From contig JAQFVV010006274.1 of NCBI GenBank assembly GCA_028023455.1, positions 3,532,001 through 3,596,000 of the forward strand: a DNA stretch of 64,000 nt, given 5' to 3'. A model generated the notes under the pieces. The model saw only the letters and a program-made list of their open reading frames with translations. It made no database searches and had not been told where the DNA came from. This document shows positions 1 through 12,050 of the stretch, piece by piece. Origin of the DNA: Epiperipatus broadwayi (taxonomy: Eukaryota; Onychophora; Udeonychophora; Euonychophora; Peripatidae). A program made the position numbers and the translations under genes. Within the stretch, counting starts at the first letter, position 1. Each line of letters starts with the position of its first letter.

Positions 1-1980
1 CATGTTAGGCTTATGCTTTCACTTCATTAAATCACAAACTAAAAATAACAATAATGTTTTCATTTTACTTTCTTTAATCCCAATGCAAAAAAAAAAAAAA
101 AAAGGAAGAACAAAGAAAGGAAATCCCCTCCCAAAATAAACTAGAAAGCATGATGGGTTAATTTTCTTTCTTTTTTTCATTTCTTAAATTAGAAAAAAAA
201 AAGGTAACAGGAAATAAAAACCAAATGAAAAAGTCAATCAAATGAGGTGTGTCAGTGTTTTTAATTGTATTAGATGTTATGTTTTTTTTAACAAAAAAAA
301 ATCCACAAATGCACCAAATCCAAAAATGTGAAGAAAAAAGAGTGAAGAAATGTAGTTTTTTTAAAAATAACAAAAAACAACAAATAAAAACTAAATAAAA
401 AAGTGAATCAAATGATGTTTTGAAATAATTACAAAAATACTATGCCGCAGGCCCAGAACATTATATTTGTCTTTATTTACATAGAAACAGCACCATCAAA
501 CAGCTTATCCAGTGTAACGAAAAAGTACCAAAAAGTACAACTATTTTATGCTTATTTATTTATTGATATATTTACAAAAAGTTTTTTTTTTTTTGATAAT
601 AATAATATGCTTAGTAAAATTTTTATTTACTAATTATCACTTCTTTTTAATTTTGAATTTTTTTTATTTATTGGATATTTAGTTTATAAGTGTTTTGAAT
701 CTCAATGATTTAAATGTTTTACACTAAGAAACTGTTATAATTGTTTATTTATATATATAATTCTTGATTTACAATGGGTTTTGGAGAACTAACTTTACTC
801 ATTATCTGGGTTAGAGATGTAATTTACCAATAAACATTTTCTCATTGTACTTTTCTCAAGTCCTTAAACCTTCCCATTGCCATTTATAAAAATTTCACAG
901 TGGTAGTGCTGTTTTTCAAGTGCTTTCTCTGTATACACTTTCTGAAGCACTTTTTGCATTTGATTATTGTAGCTCAGAAATTTGTTTATTTAAAAGTAAT
1001 ATTCTTTAGTTAGAGATTGAAACCTTTTGTTTTACAAAAGGCAAAGATGAATTTATGCATCAAGATAGCAAGTTCAATGGTTGTTTTTATGTATGATAAA
1101 AAATAATAAAAAATACAAAAATTTTTATTATTATTTAAAATTGTAATATACTATTTATAATATTTATCTTTAGATTTAATTTATTTTTTGTATATGATTT
1201 GATGTGAAAAATATGCAATCCTAACATTTTTATAAAGATATACATTTTTTAAAAATAAATTTATAATAATATTTTATTATTTTTGTTTTTATTATCTGTA
1301 ATATTTTAAAAATATTATATTTAAAATTATTTTGTATTATTTTTAATTGTATATTTATATACAAATTATTATAAATTATGTTAATTTTTTTATGTACACC
1401 ATCTGATTATTTTAGTGAAAAGTCATACATGTTGGAGAAAAAAAGGCATTTTTTAAAATGAAATTAAAAACAAAAGTCTGCAATGGGAGGATTAAAATCT
1501 GCTTGAAACTTAAATGTTGAAAAAATACTTAAGTATTTATCAGCATATTAAAAATTTATTTCTATATCTGTATAATATTTTATAAAATGAGAAGAAAATC
1601 TTTTTTAATCATGAAAACTTGAAAACTAATTTTAATCACAAACTTTTTAAAATAAATTTCCATATTATATTATTTATATTCAACTGGATATTTTATCCAA
1701 TTCAAAAGTCTCATCACAAAAATTGAACCAACTTTTGTTTTTAATAAGGTTTTAAAAGAAAACTATTTAAAAGTTTTGTTTATAAGTGGACATGTAATAA
1801 TACTTCTATTTTTTTAAATAGATTTTATTTTTAAAATAATTTTCTTTTGGTCGCTTGTTTTTTTTTTTTATCAAAGTAATTAAAGGCAAGCATTTTAGTT
1901 TTGAAAAGTTTTTTTTTAATTGCATTTTTGTTGTCCTGATTGTTATTTTAACTAAAGCTGAGACTTGTTTTACTTTTTTT
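1..1980. other. AT-rich noncoding DNA, nothing recognised
   Basis: This stretch holds poly-A and poly-T runs and low-complexity A/T sequence. Short open frames here (for example 158-373 on the minus strand and 442-633 on the plus strand) are dominated by F, K, N and I, as expected of random AT-rich DNA, and have no recognisable domain. No gene, RNA or mobile element could be supported. Confidence 0.6.
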
Positions 1981-1984
1981 TTAA

Positions 1985-3110
1985 AATTAATTATGAATAA
2001 GATTAACCCTGGTTAGAATCTTTAATTAAGATTAAGTCTGAAGTAAAGATTTGCCCTGGTCAAAACTACTAATTAAAAGATGTTATGGAAGATAAGAGCT
2101 TTTATAAATAGCCCTGGAATTTCAGACTAATTAGTCTTCAGCGATTGGTGCTTATTCTGCTTAATTTGTTTTGCTTCAACTTATCATATGTCATTAGGAA
2201 AGTGTGCCGAATTTAATTTACTTTTTTCAAATTTCTAAAAAGAACTTTCCTGCAGAATGCTAAACCTATATGCTAGGAAGAATTGCCTCAATATCATGCT
2301 GTGCTAAACCAACTTAAAGATGAGCCCCAGATCCCAAGCCTTCCCTGCAAGATCATGTCATAAGAGCTAAACAGGAATTGATTTCTAACATTGCCTCCTG
2401 CCTCCTGAACAGAAAATGGAAACAAAGTCCTCACCAGAATTCTCTACTAGAATGAACTATATGTGCCGTGCTGAAAGATCTCTGCAGTCTTAAACTTATA
2501 CCTTGAGGTAATGTGTTTTCTTATCTTTCCAGGGTTTTAAAGTCTCGGCTTAATCTTAAAAAGTAACCTATTTTGATAATATCTTTTGCCTCTTCAATTT
2601 AAATATTTTAAGCAGTTATATCATGTATTTTCTTATTGTATTTATAGTATGTATTGGAATCTTAGTGTTAAGATTCCAGGTATGTTTTAAATTTATTTAT
2701 CTGAGTGTCTTGTGAGGTTATATTTTATATGCTTGATATGTCTCCTTTTATATTACTAACCCTTGCTAAATGCTTTGGCAGATCTTCATAATGTTCTTTA
2801 ACTCACCTGTCTCTCTTGTATTACTCTGAAATTAATTTTAAATAACTAGTTTGCGTTTCCGTGTATAGTGTTCTGGTTTTCTGAAATTGGAGGTTTTGTT
2901 TCTTCGTTCTAAGACTATGTAAGATCATACTCTTTTCTTTTGTTTTATCTTGTATGTGAAATTAACCATGAATTGCCTTAAAAGTGGTATATCATGAGAT
3001 GGCCTGCCGGCATATGACATTCTTGGTCTCGGCGCATTATTTCGTGCCAAGGAATGCTCACCGGTACTGTTTCATTGATTTTCTACAAGACCCTATTGTT
3101 TTTCTATCTC
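1985..3110. other. Unclassified higher-complexity block, possibly an old repeat
   Basis: Base composition becomes more balanced here than in the flanks. A TATAAATA box lies at 2103-2110 with a TCAG initiator-like site about 37 bases downstream. An imperfect inverted repeat lies near 3018-3055 (CATTCTTGG against CCAAGGAATG). There is no long open frame. It could be a solo LTR, part of a transposon, or a host untranslated exon. None of these could be shown. Confidence 0.3.
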
Positions 3111-5444
3111 TGAATTAGGAAACTAGAATTGGTTTTTACAAATCACCAGCAGGAAGATATTATCAATTTCCTTGTGAAATTTGTGAGAAAATGAACTTAT
3201 CTGCCAGAATGTTTAATGTTTTAATATTTGCAGTATTCATATTCACTCTTGGATGAATATGCTAAGAAATCTAGGTCAACTTTTATATTTTGGTTGCTAG
3301 ATTTATTTTATTTTTGCTTGAATTTAATAAAATTTTAAATTATTTAAAATTAGTTTCACTGATGTTTGTCTTAGTATTTTCTTTTCTCAATTGTCTGAAC
3401 AATATTATCAAGCTCTTCTCTCCCTGGGTCTGATCAGTGTAAATCATCATCATCATTAACTTTTGATCATGTAAACAAATTTTCCAGGTACGCAGTGATC
3501 TGGTGGCAGCCTCCATGATCAAAAAGAATTAATAAGCGACCGTTACAATATGTATATAATTAAAAGATAATTATGATTATGTAAAAGTTTCATTTGATTT
3601 GTTAAATGTTATTTCAATGGTAACACAAAAATTCCTGCAAGAAAAAAAAGAAATAATGAAATTTTTTGTTTTTTGCAGGAATATTCACAAGTTGTTGATA
3701 TTAAAATAAATTTTATTTTCTACTTTCAGTCTTCAATTTTTACATTTTTCATTAAATATGAATTTAATCAAATTGGTATTAAAAATATTAAACTTTGCAA
3801 ATAAACATAAATGACCCATATACAATAATAAATTGTTAACAACAAAATGTTTCACTTTAGCCTATAAACTATAAAAATGTGTAGGAATAAATAAAAAAAG
3901 TTTATTGCAAAATTTAATATTTTTATATGTATTCTAAAGTATAATTTCACATAATTGAATATCTCTTTAAAAAATTAAAATTGAATTTATAAAAAAAGTC
4001 AACAAAATATTAACACAAAGGTTTTAAACAAATATTGACAATAAATATATTTAATTATTTTTGTTTCTGACTTCAATAACATTTTACTTGATTAATTTAC
4101 TCTAAAAAGGTATAAAAATTTAATAAAAATGAAATATAAATGACACCTATATATTTGGAGATGAAAATTTAACAAACTTATAAATAATAAGATAAATAGA
4201 TTTTATATAAATATCATTTTTATTTTATATTATATATATAAAAGACAATGCAGCAGCAAGCGTGCTCAATGTAAATACGCCATACTTCAATAGTTTTTAT
4301 TGGATGAAAATATTTTTTCACTAATTTTTTTTAACCCCAGTTGCTTTTTCTAGTTATTATAGTTAGAATTAATAATTTACAAAAAGTAATATTTTAATTA
4401 AAATTTTTGCCATTGCTAATTGAAAACTTATTCTCGACAATAATAGTTGACATTGTTACAAAATGCATGCATGCATAATTTCCAGAATTATTTGAAAAAA
4501 GATTAACCCAACCATCAATTGATGCGAATTATTTTATCTTTTTGACCAATTCGCCCCCTAATGAAATTTTTCTTAAGTATTATACATTAAAATGTGTGTA
4601 AAATGGTAAATTTTATTATAATAAATATTTTGCCAACAATTTTGCGCTAAAAAGCAGGAAATTCAAAATTTCCTATAAGTCCTGCCCTGACATGTTCAGC
4701 CATTGTCTGTTGCCAAGGCTGTAAAATGTTTGGTGTTTTAAGACAATGTAGTTTTCAATGATGCAAAAATGTGTTTATTTGCGATTTTATTATGGTTTTA
4801 GATATTTTTAAAAAATAATTTACACTATATTTATTAGATATCAAGAAATATAGATTATTAATAACTTATTTTGACTTGAATTAGCAGCTAACATAAATAT
4901 GGCCTGAAGCACTTTACAAAACTAGCCTTGATGTAAACAATCAACTTTATATTTATGAGTAAGAAAATATCACAATTTTGCAATAAATATTCAAAAAATT
5001 TAAACTTTTAAAGCATAATTCATTAGATATAAAAGAAATAAATAATTATTCGCTCAGATATTTAAAAATAATAAGAATTAAAAAATATTTTGTTGATTTT
5101 ATAAACTGAAAATAATCTTTCTAGAAACAATGACATGTAAATTCTTTGTTTTGATTGCAATCTCATTTTTTTAATATTTACAGAAACAAAATGTGGACAT
5201 TTAAAATTTATTTCAGTAGTAAACAAAAATATCTATCAAATGAAGTCAAATTTATTATTTTCTGATAAGTAATAATCATTTTATCATATATTTTATGTAG
5301 ATGTGTGAGACAAAGAAAAACATCAGAAAATGCTGAAATGTGTGAAAAGTTTGCTGCATTTTAGAAAGGTTAATAATGTTTAATAAATAAACAAACTGTC
5401 TTTTATTCACTTTTTTTTTTGCAATAAAATTTCTTTTAGTTTTT
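3111..5444. other. AT-rich noncoding DNA
   Basis: No gene was recognised. The piece at 3400-3530 has a CATCATCATCAT run and somewhat higher complexity, which resembles the 3' tails of arthropod LINEs, but no coding homology could be read. The remainder is low-complexity A/T. Confidence 0.5.
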
Positions 5445-5726
5445 AACCACATTTACATAAACAATATATAATAAAATCAATGAAAATATATTTTGAAAAG
5501 CTAATGATTAAAGTTGTTTCCCTGTTGTTTTATACAACTGCTATTTTTAAATGATTTTATTTAAGTTCTCTCTTCTGTTTATTTAACCACATTTACCTAA
5601 ACAGAATATATAATATGATTAATGAAAATATATTTTAAAAAGCTAATGATTAAACTTTTTCTATGTTGTTTTATACAACTGCTATTTTTAAATGATTTTA
5701 TTTAAGTTCTCTCTTCCGTTTATTTA
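5445..5726. repeat. Tandem duplication, two copies of about 140 bp
   Basis: The segment beginning AACCACATTTAC at 5445 starts again at 5585. The two copies stay alignable over nearly the whole 140 bp, including the shared stretch TTTATACAACTGCTATTTTT. They differ by scattered substitutions, so the duplication is moderately recent. No coding potential is seen. Confidence 0.9.
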
Positions 5727-5799
5727 AATCAAATTTTTCCATTTATTTTTAATTTATTTCTACCAAACAGATATTTTTCAAATTTTATACATGTATTTG

Positions 5800-6640
5800 G
5801 TATCGATGGCAATGCAATATTTCAGGCTATCCAGCTTACCAAGTCACATTCAAATTAGTTCAGTAATTTTTGAATAATGTACAATAGATTATACTATACA
5901 TTTTTAAAAAGTTTTAATTTAATTTGATAACTAATGCACAAAAAAGCAAAGTGTTGAAGAAATTCTGTGACTGTTTACAATTAATTAAAATAGAAAAAGA
6001 AATGATCATTGAAATCTTAATTTCTCTTGATTTTTTAACTTAAAACTTGCTTTTTTAAATTGCTGCCTTTATAAAAGCAACAGTCTTGATTTGTATTGAA
6101 TAGATTTTCTTTAAATTTTAGATGACTGCAATATTTCAGGGTTGACTAATCTAAAAGTGTTGGTGGGTTGCATTTCAAACTGTATTCAAATCAGTTCAGT
6201 AATTTTTAGAAGATGCCCAAACAAATAGACACACAATAGATGGCACTGTTTTTAAATAACTTCATATTGTTGTTTGATTGGGCTTGTTAACATAAAAGAT
6301 ATTGAAGAAATTTTGTTTCCTGGTGTATGATTTTTAGTCACACTACAAATATAAGAAATTTGTTCATCTTAATATTTATGTGAACAAGAATGAAAAATGA
6401 TAAAAAGTTAATTTCAAATACTGGAAATATAGTGACATTTTTTTGATTCTCATTTTTTAAAATTTGTATATGAATAACTTTCTTGTTTATAATAAATGAT
6501 TTTGAAAAATTGAAGTAATATAGGAATTGATTTCTTAACAAAATGTCATTTGCAAAATATCCAAACACTAAAAACTAGTATATATATATTTAATGTTTTT
6601 ATTTAATTTCATGACTAATGCATTAAAAAGCAAAAAATAT
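5800..6640. repeat. Diverged direct repeats with a transposon-tail-like motif
   Basis: The words GCAATATTTCAGG (near 5812 and 6129), TTCAGTAATTTTT (near 5856 and 6197) and GACTAATGCA/TAACTAATGCA (near 5930 and 6612) recur in the same order. The phrase around 6190-6240, with GTTCAGTAATTTTT followed by ACAAATAGACACACA, resembles the 3' region of widespread arthropod elements. The family was not identified. Confidence 0.45.
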
Positions 6641-8284
6641 TTTTTGAACCACAAACTTTAAATAAAATCATAGGGTGTCATTAAATTAATTAATTCAGTC
6701 AATAATAGAGAATTTAATTTGATCACAAATATCCTAAAAAATATCAGTAAACTTAACAAAGCTTAAACTTTAATTAAAATTTCCCCAACTATACAAAAAA
6801 AGTTTCAGTATATATGAAATATTACTTCAGACTATATAATTTCCCCCTTTTAAAATATACAGGACAGCCAGCACCTAATATCCTTCAACCAAGGGCACCA
6901 CTAGACCTCTAAACTAGAATATTTATAATTTGTTGATAATGGATATTCATTACAAGTGTCTACTATATCTATCCCATCATATACAGATAAATTATTGTTA
7001 CTAGTTCATGGAGAGCAGACTCTTGTTAAACAATTGGCAGGGCAGACAATGGTAAACAAATGCAACAATTAACAACATTCATTAATAATGAAATAACTAT
7101 AAAATATAAAACTTACTAATATTAATGAAAGGTTTTGAACTACAGTTATGTCAATCATATATTAAAATTAAGTACAATCCATTTTTAAAGAAGTAGTTAG
7201 TGCATTTGACAGTTAATTAGTTTTATTATCTGTTTTATTCTTCCCCTCAAATTAACTTTTAGTTCATTAAAATAATTGAGTGCTCCTATCATAGAACCTA
7301 CATATCCTCAACAATTTTAGATACGTGTGCATATTTTTGCAGTAACATTAATATAAAATTAAATATTGGCATACTTTATTATTAGACAAGCTCACACTTG
7401 CTGATTTTATTAAAAAACTTATATGTTGTGCAAGACCCAGGTCATGTGAAAAAACAGGCAATGAACAATAATAAAGAAGCCCATAAATAACCCAAGATAA
7501 TTAACAAAAGATAATAAAGATCTGGAAGGAATATTTCACCTGAGGTGTAGGCATCAAAATGGACCTTCAATTTGAAGTGGTATATAAATATGAGTTATAA
7601 CAAATAAAAATGAAGATGGGCAGAAACTTTGTTAAATCAAAATCTGCCTATATCTAGAAGTAGGCATAGAAATAAATAACAGAGACAAATATATAAATAA
7701 ACCTCTGCATGGTATCTATAAAGGGATCGTTTATATGCATATGCACACACACACAAGCCAGTAATCTTTTTCTTTTAGCTATGCATAATATAAATCACTA
7801 GAAAAGAAATCTGCCAATAATTTAAATGATTAATGTTTATATAAAATTATTATATACACATGTCAAATTAAAATATGTATTTAATATATATATATATTAA
7901 TCCAGATAATCTTTTTTATAACAAAAAAATTCTTTTTTTTACTACAAAGTGTTAAAGAGAATCTAGATGGTTTAAAACAATAATGAAATTGGAAGGGAAG
8001 AAGAATCTTACTCTGGGATTTTTTTAAAAATAACTTTCTGTTTAAGAAGGGAAAAATAGTTTTAGAAAAACTATTGTATTTTATTAAACTTAATTATCAA
8101 CTGTCAAAGAAATTAAAAGGGTCTAGCTAAAGCATATGCACCAATTATATAATATAGAACATTTCCAAGTGAATAAAATCATTAAAACAAATATAAAATT
8201 ACATACCAATAAAATCAAAATATAAAAACTACTTATTAATAAAAATAAAAGTATCAAACTAGGAATTAATAAAACAATTTACAT
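6641..8284. other. AT-rich noncoding DNA
   Basis: No gene was recognised. It includes a short (CA)n run near 7745 and (TA)n runs near 7885. Blocks near 6860-7040 and 7400-7560 are a little more complex but have no open frame with recognisable content. Confidence 0.5.
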
Positions 8285-8640
8285 ATGCCCTTATGTATCA
8301 CTCACTGGCTTACTTATACATCTACAGACAGTTCATGTAAAGATTGTTACCTTCAGTTTATAGTGACATGGGTATATGACTTACTTTCTGTACAGATTAT
8401 ATTTAAATATCTATGTATACTTGACATGTTGATACAATTTATGGAATTTTCTGTTTGTTTGATGGATGATGAGAAGTTCTTTGCTATGATGAGCTCTAGA
8501 ATGTCAGCCATTAGCTGGTTCAGGAGATCAGTTAGCATGGTGAAGTTAGCACATGCTGGTCATAGGTTCATGCAGGAGAGTGAAGTCTCTTTTGGGTGCC
8601 TTAGCTGCACATGGTGTCAGTTACGTCAACTAGAGTGAGT
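8285..8640. other. Unrecognised block open on both strands
   Basis: A 117-codon frame is open on the plus strand (8285-8638) and a 61-codon frame on the minus strand (8353-8538). The plus frame ends beside a GTGAGT that could act as a splice donor. Neither translation matches a family I know, and both lack a clear domain. Composition is less AT-biased than the surroundings, so this may be a fragment of an unidentified transposon or of an exon. I cannot choose between them. Confidence 0.2.
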
Positions 8641-9815
8641 TCTGAATTCATTTTGAAAATGGGCACGTATAACACAACTGGATCAAAATGAGATCAGCAG
8701 ACACTAGAATACTTTAAATAGAATCAAGTAGAATAATTGGAAATAGAATAATTAAATGATTTTAATTGGTCTTATATAGACCCACCACTCATTTTTTGAC
8801 CCACTCTGGAATTTAAGTAATCTCCATAATCAACAAATCAGTGATTAAAATATTTTTACTCAGATAAGCCAGCATTTTAATTACAAAATTCCAAATTAAG
8901 TATATTAATTAAAAAATTTCCAGACCACAATATTTAATAGAAATAAAGTTATATTTTTGTTAAACTCTTAATTAAAATGAACTGATTAGAATCGATAAAG
9001 AAACTTTTACAGATTAAGTATTGTTTCTGGACAAAAAATATATTATTAAAAGATAATAAAATTTAATTACAAAATTCACTTTTTAAAAAAAAAAATTGTT
9101 ACATTGAAATACTAGAGCTAACTTTAAAACCTTTTTTTAAAAACTATTAGCATGTGTGCGTATATTGAAACAGTCAGTTTTATCCACCTGCCTGTTTCAC
9201 GTATTTTACCCCTATACCTATTTATATGCCAGGTTTAAACCTCTTAGAGTACCCATTTAAACAACCTCAAATTACTATATATGCAGAATTGCGTATATAT
9301 ATATATATATGTGAACGGTAAGTCTGTAATTTAATAGTATATGTATATATTACAGATATATATTTATTTTAAAAGATATAGTTTAAGAAATATTTTAGTT
9401 TAAATTATTTAGCCAATTTTATTATTATATTATTGAAATTGCATATGTATATAAGCCATTTTCGTTGTTATTCTGCATGTATGGTAATAAAATTAGTTTT
9501 CTACTAATTATCAAAGCAACTTAGTTTTTTTTTTGTAAACAACTTTTACATTAGGTCATGCAATAGTCCTAAAATAGCGTGAACTTGATTTTATAAATCT
9601 AAAATGTTAATAACAATTTCGCAGAATTTTATAGCATTGTCGCAATAAACAGCAGGAGGAAAAAAGTAGAAAAACAAAATATAAATTAGTTGTCATAATT
9701 AAAAATGTTTTTCTAAAATAAATAAATGGGTTTTTCTACTAGTTGTAGCAATTAAGTATATTTTTCTAAAATAAATAAATGTGGACAAGCTTGTAAAAAT
9801 AAACAGGTGGCCAGA
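8641..9815. other. AT-rich noncoding DNA with (TA)n
   Basis: Low-complexity sequence including an alternating TA run near 9294-9310. The phrase TTTTTCTA followed by TAAATAAATG is repeated around 9711-9780. No gene was recognised. Confidence 0.5.
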
Positions 9816-12050
9816 GTTAGAAAGGTATAAATACTTAAAGTTTTGTTGTCAAGGATCGATCATATATATAATAAGTGAATTGTAAACAGAACCCATGTTC
9901 GTTTTATCTTCAAAATGGTGGGGTAGTCTGGCACTCACTCACTGCCTCTCCTTGCCAGATGGAAAACAACTTTGGTCTGATAAAATATAATGTCTTAAAC
10001 CAGCAAAGCAGCCCGTGGAAAAACCTCCATTAACTTTAAATCATCGCAAAAGTGTCAACATATTATCTCCCAAGTGCTCAGAAACTGCAATGAAAATAAT
10101 AAACTGGTAAATTGATAAATTTTCTGTCAGAGCTCTGTTCATAAACTGTGACTTTCAATTCTTTCTTTTAAAAGCTAGCTATTTATTAAATCTGCCTTTC
10201 CCAAACACCTTTCCTAAAATCTGCAAAGAAAACTGTTAAATGCTACTGTTTAAATCTTGTCTGATTGTAAAACTTGTGATATTGAATTCTCTTTTAAAAT
10301 GTAAAATCTTAATAATCTATTTTAAACTAAGTGTATAATTTTCTGTGGTCTTTTATGCCTATTTCTAATCTATTCAATTTATTCTACGATTTCATCATTT
10401 TAATATTATATGTATTTGATATGCCAAATAACTCGAAACCATGAGTATTTATAAGTATAATTTTAGCTTATCAATCTGCGAAGATAATTTCAAATTTTCA
10501 CTATAATAAATATAATAAATAATTGAATTATTAATTTTCTCACTTGCTGTTTTGAGATCGTGTTATTATTATTTTACTGATTAATTTTGGGTATTAATAT
10601 ATGTAACTCATACATCATAGGAACTAGCCACATATATTCTCAAAGCATATTTTAATGTTTTATTCATAATTAGCCCACAAATATGCTTTGTCCTCCTTAG
10701 ATTTACACATGTTGAAAGGCAGGTGATAATCTTAAACTAGATTACTAGTTAATTTAGTCCCTAAATAGTATATTTGAAATAGTAAATTTGAGTACTAGAT
10801 TGTATAGATATGCGAATAGATGCTATCTATTTTTAAGACATGATAATATAATTTTATGTATTTGCGTTATATATGTATAAGTTGCGGATGTGTCCTTACA
10901 AAGTATGCAATGTACAATTATCTGCTTGCTGCATGATTCTTGATGAGTTGCTGGTGGAGGTCACACTTATCCAGTTAGTTCGGGTAAAGCCCACTCTTTT
11001 AGAACTAGGGCACAAGGACCTAGATTATTCATAATTAATGCTTATCCGACTCACTGAACTACTAATGTTTCTATTCATAGCAAGTTGAGCGGTTGTAGGG
11101 CAACCGAGCCTTTGAGGCTAAAGCCCGTGAATAATGACCCATTCATACCTTTAGTTTATTAATATTTTAATATGTGCCATAGAGTATATAGGTAAACCTA
11201 TAATAAACTAGTTTTCTCTCCCTTTATATTAAACACTTCTCTAGCATCAGTGTATATCCTAATCTAGGTTAACACACTAACCTGCATATCTCTGAGCTTG
11301 ACTATATGCTTGACTTAACTAGAAATATAGATAGACACCATAGAAGCGCTATTAAGTTAGTTATATAACTTTGGCTATTAAGTTTCATATGATTTGGCAG
11401 ACTACACAAGAGCTAGAAATTTGGCATATTAATATAGGCATAAATTTCAATACCGCACTATACTTTATTGAACGCTTAAAATGAGACTATGTAACATTAA
11501 TCTCATTAGTTATGTGACGCCTGCGAGCATAATCTCTCATGTTCTCATTACATAATTTTGTATATTTTAATTTTACTTTTGGTATTGTTATTCTTAAATT
11601 AATAATATTTAAAATATAACTAGTTTTCATATTTTATTGTCTGTGAATTCATTTTATCCAACTCTAGATTTATTTGCACATACATCATCATATCTATATG
11701 TAGATTATTCTATTAAATTTCATAATCAATCATTGATATATTAATTAATCACTTAGTCATATGTGTGCATATCTGACCAAATCAGTGTTAAATTAGTTAA
11801 TTTACGGGTCTCTTGTTTTACCCTAAATGACTGCCAGACCGTGGTTAAATTGAATGTCTGTGTAAGTTGAGAAATGTCACCCATAGGGTATTAGGTCATT
11901 GAGCAAAGGTGAAAGGATTGAATGTTGGCCGGATTTTGGATCCCAGCATCCAGATTCAATCAGCTTTAGTGTATTTTGCCGGAGTTCTAGATTTGGTTAC
12001 GTGGAGGGACAATTCTTGCCATTACAATATGCATAATATCGCACTCACCA
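9816..12050. other. Unclassified noncoding block with a TATA box and several hairpins
   Basis: A TATAAATA box lies at 9826-9833. Further on, the 10880-12030 part is less AT-rich and contains self-complementary words, including CGGTTG/CAACCG near 11090 and GATTGAAT/ATTCAATC enclosing about 30 bases near 11915-11960. No reading frame of useful length exists. It could be a non-autonomous transposon, an LTR or a noncoding RNA gene. I saw no decisive terminal repeats. Confidence 0.3.

Noticed and set aside
8285-8640. 117-codon frame ending near GTGAGT as a host exon
   Set aside because: The translation has no recognisable similarity and the opposite strand is open too. Listed only as an unrecognised block.
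9270-9320. GTAAGT after a (TA)n run as a splice donor
   Set aside because: The implied exon would be translated from microsatellite sequence and lacks coding character.
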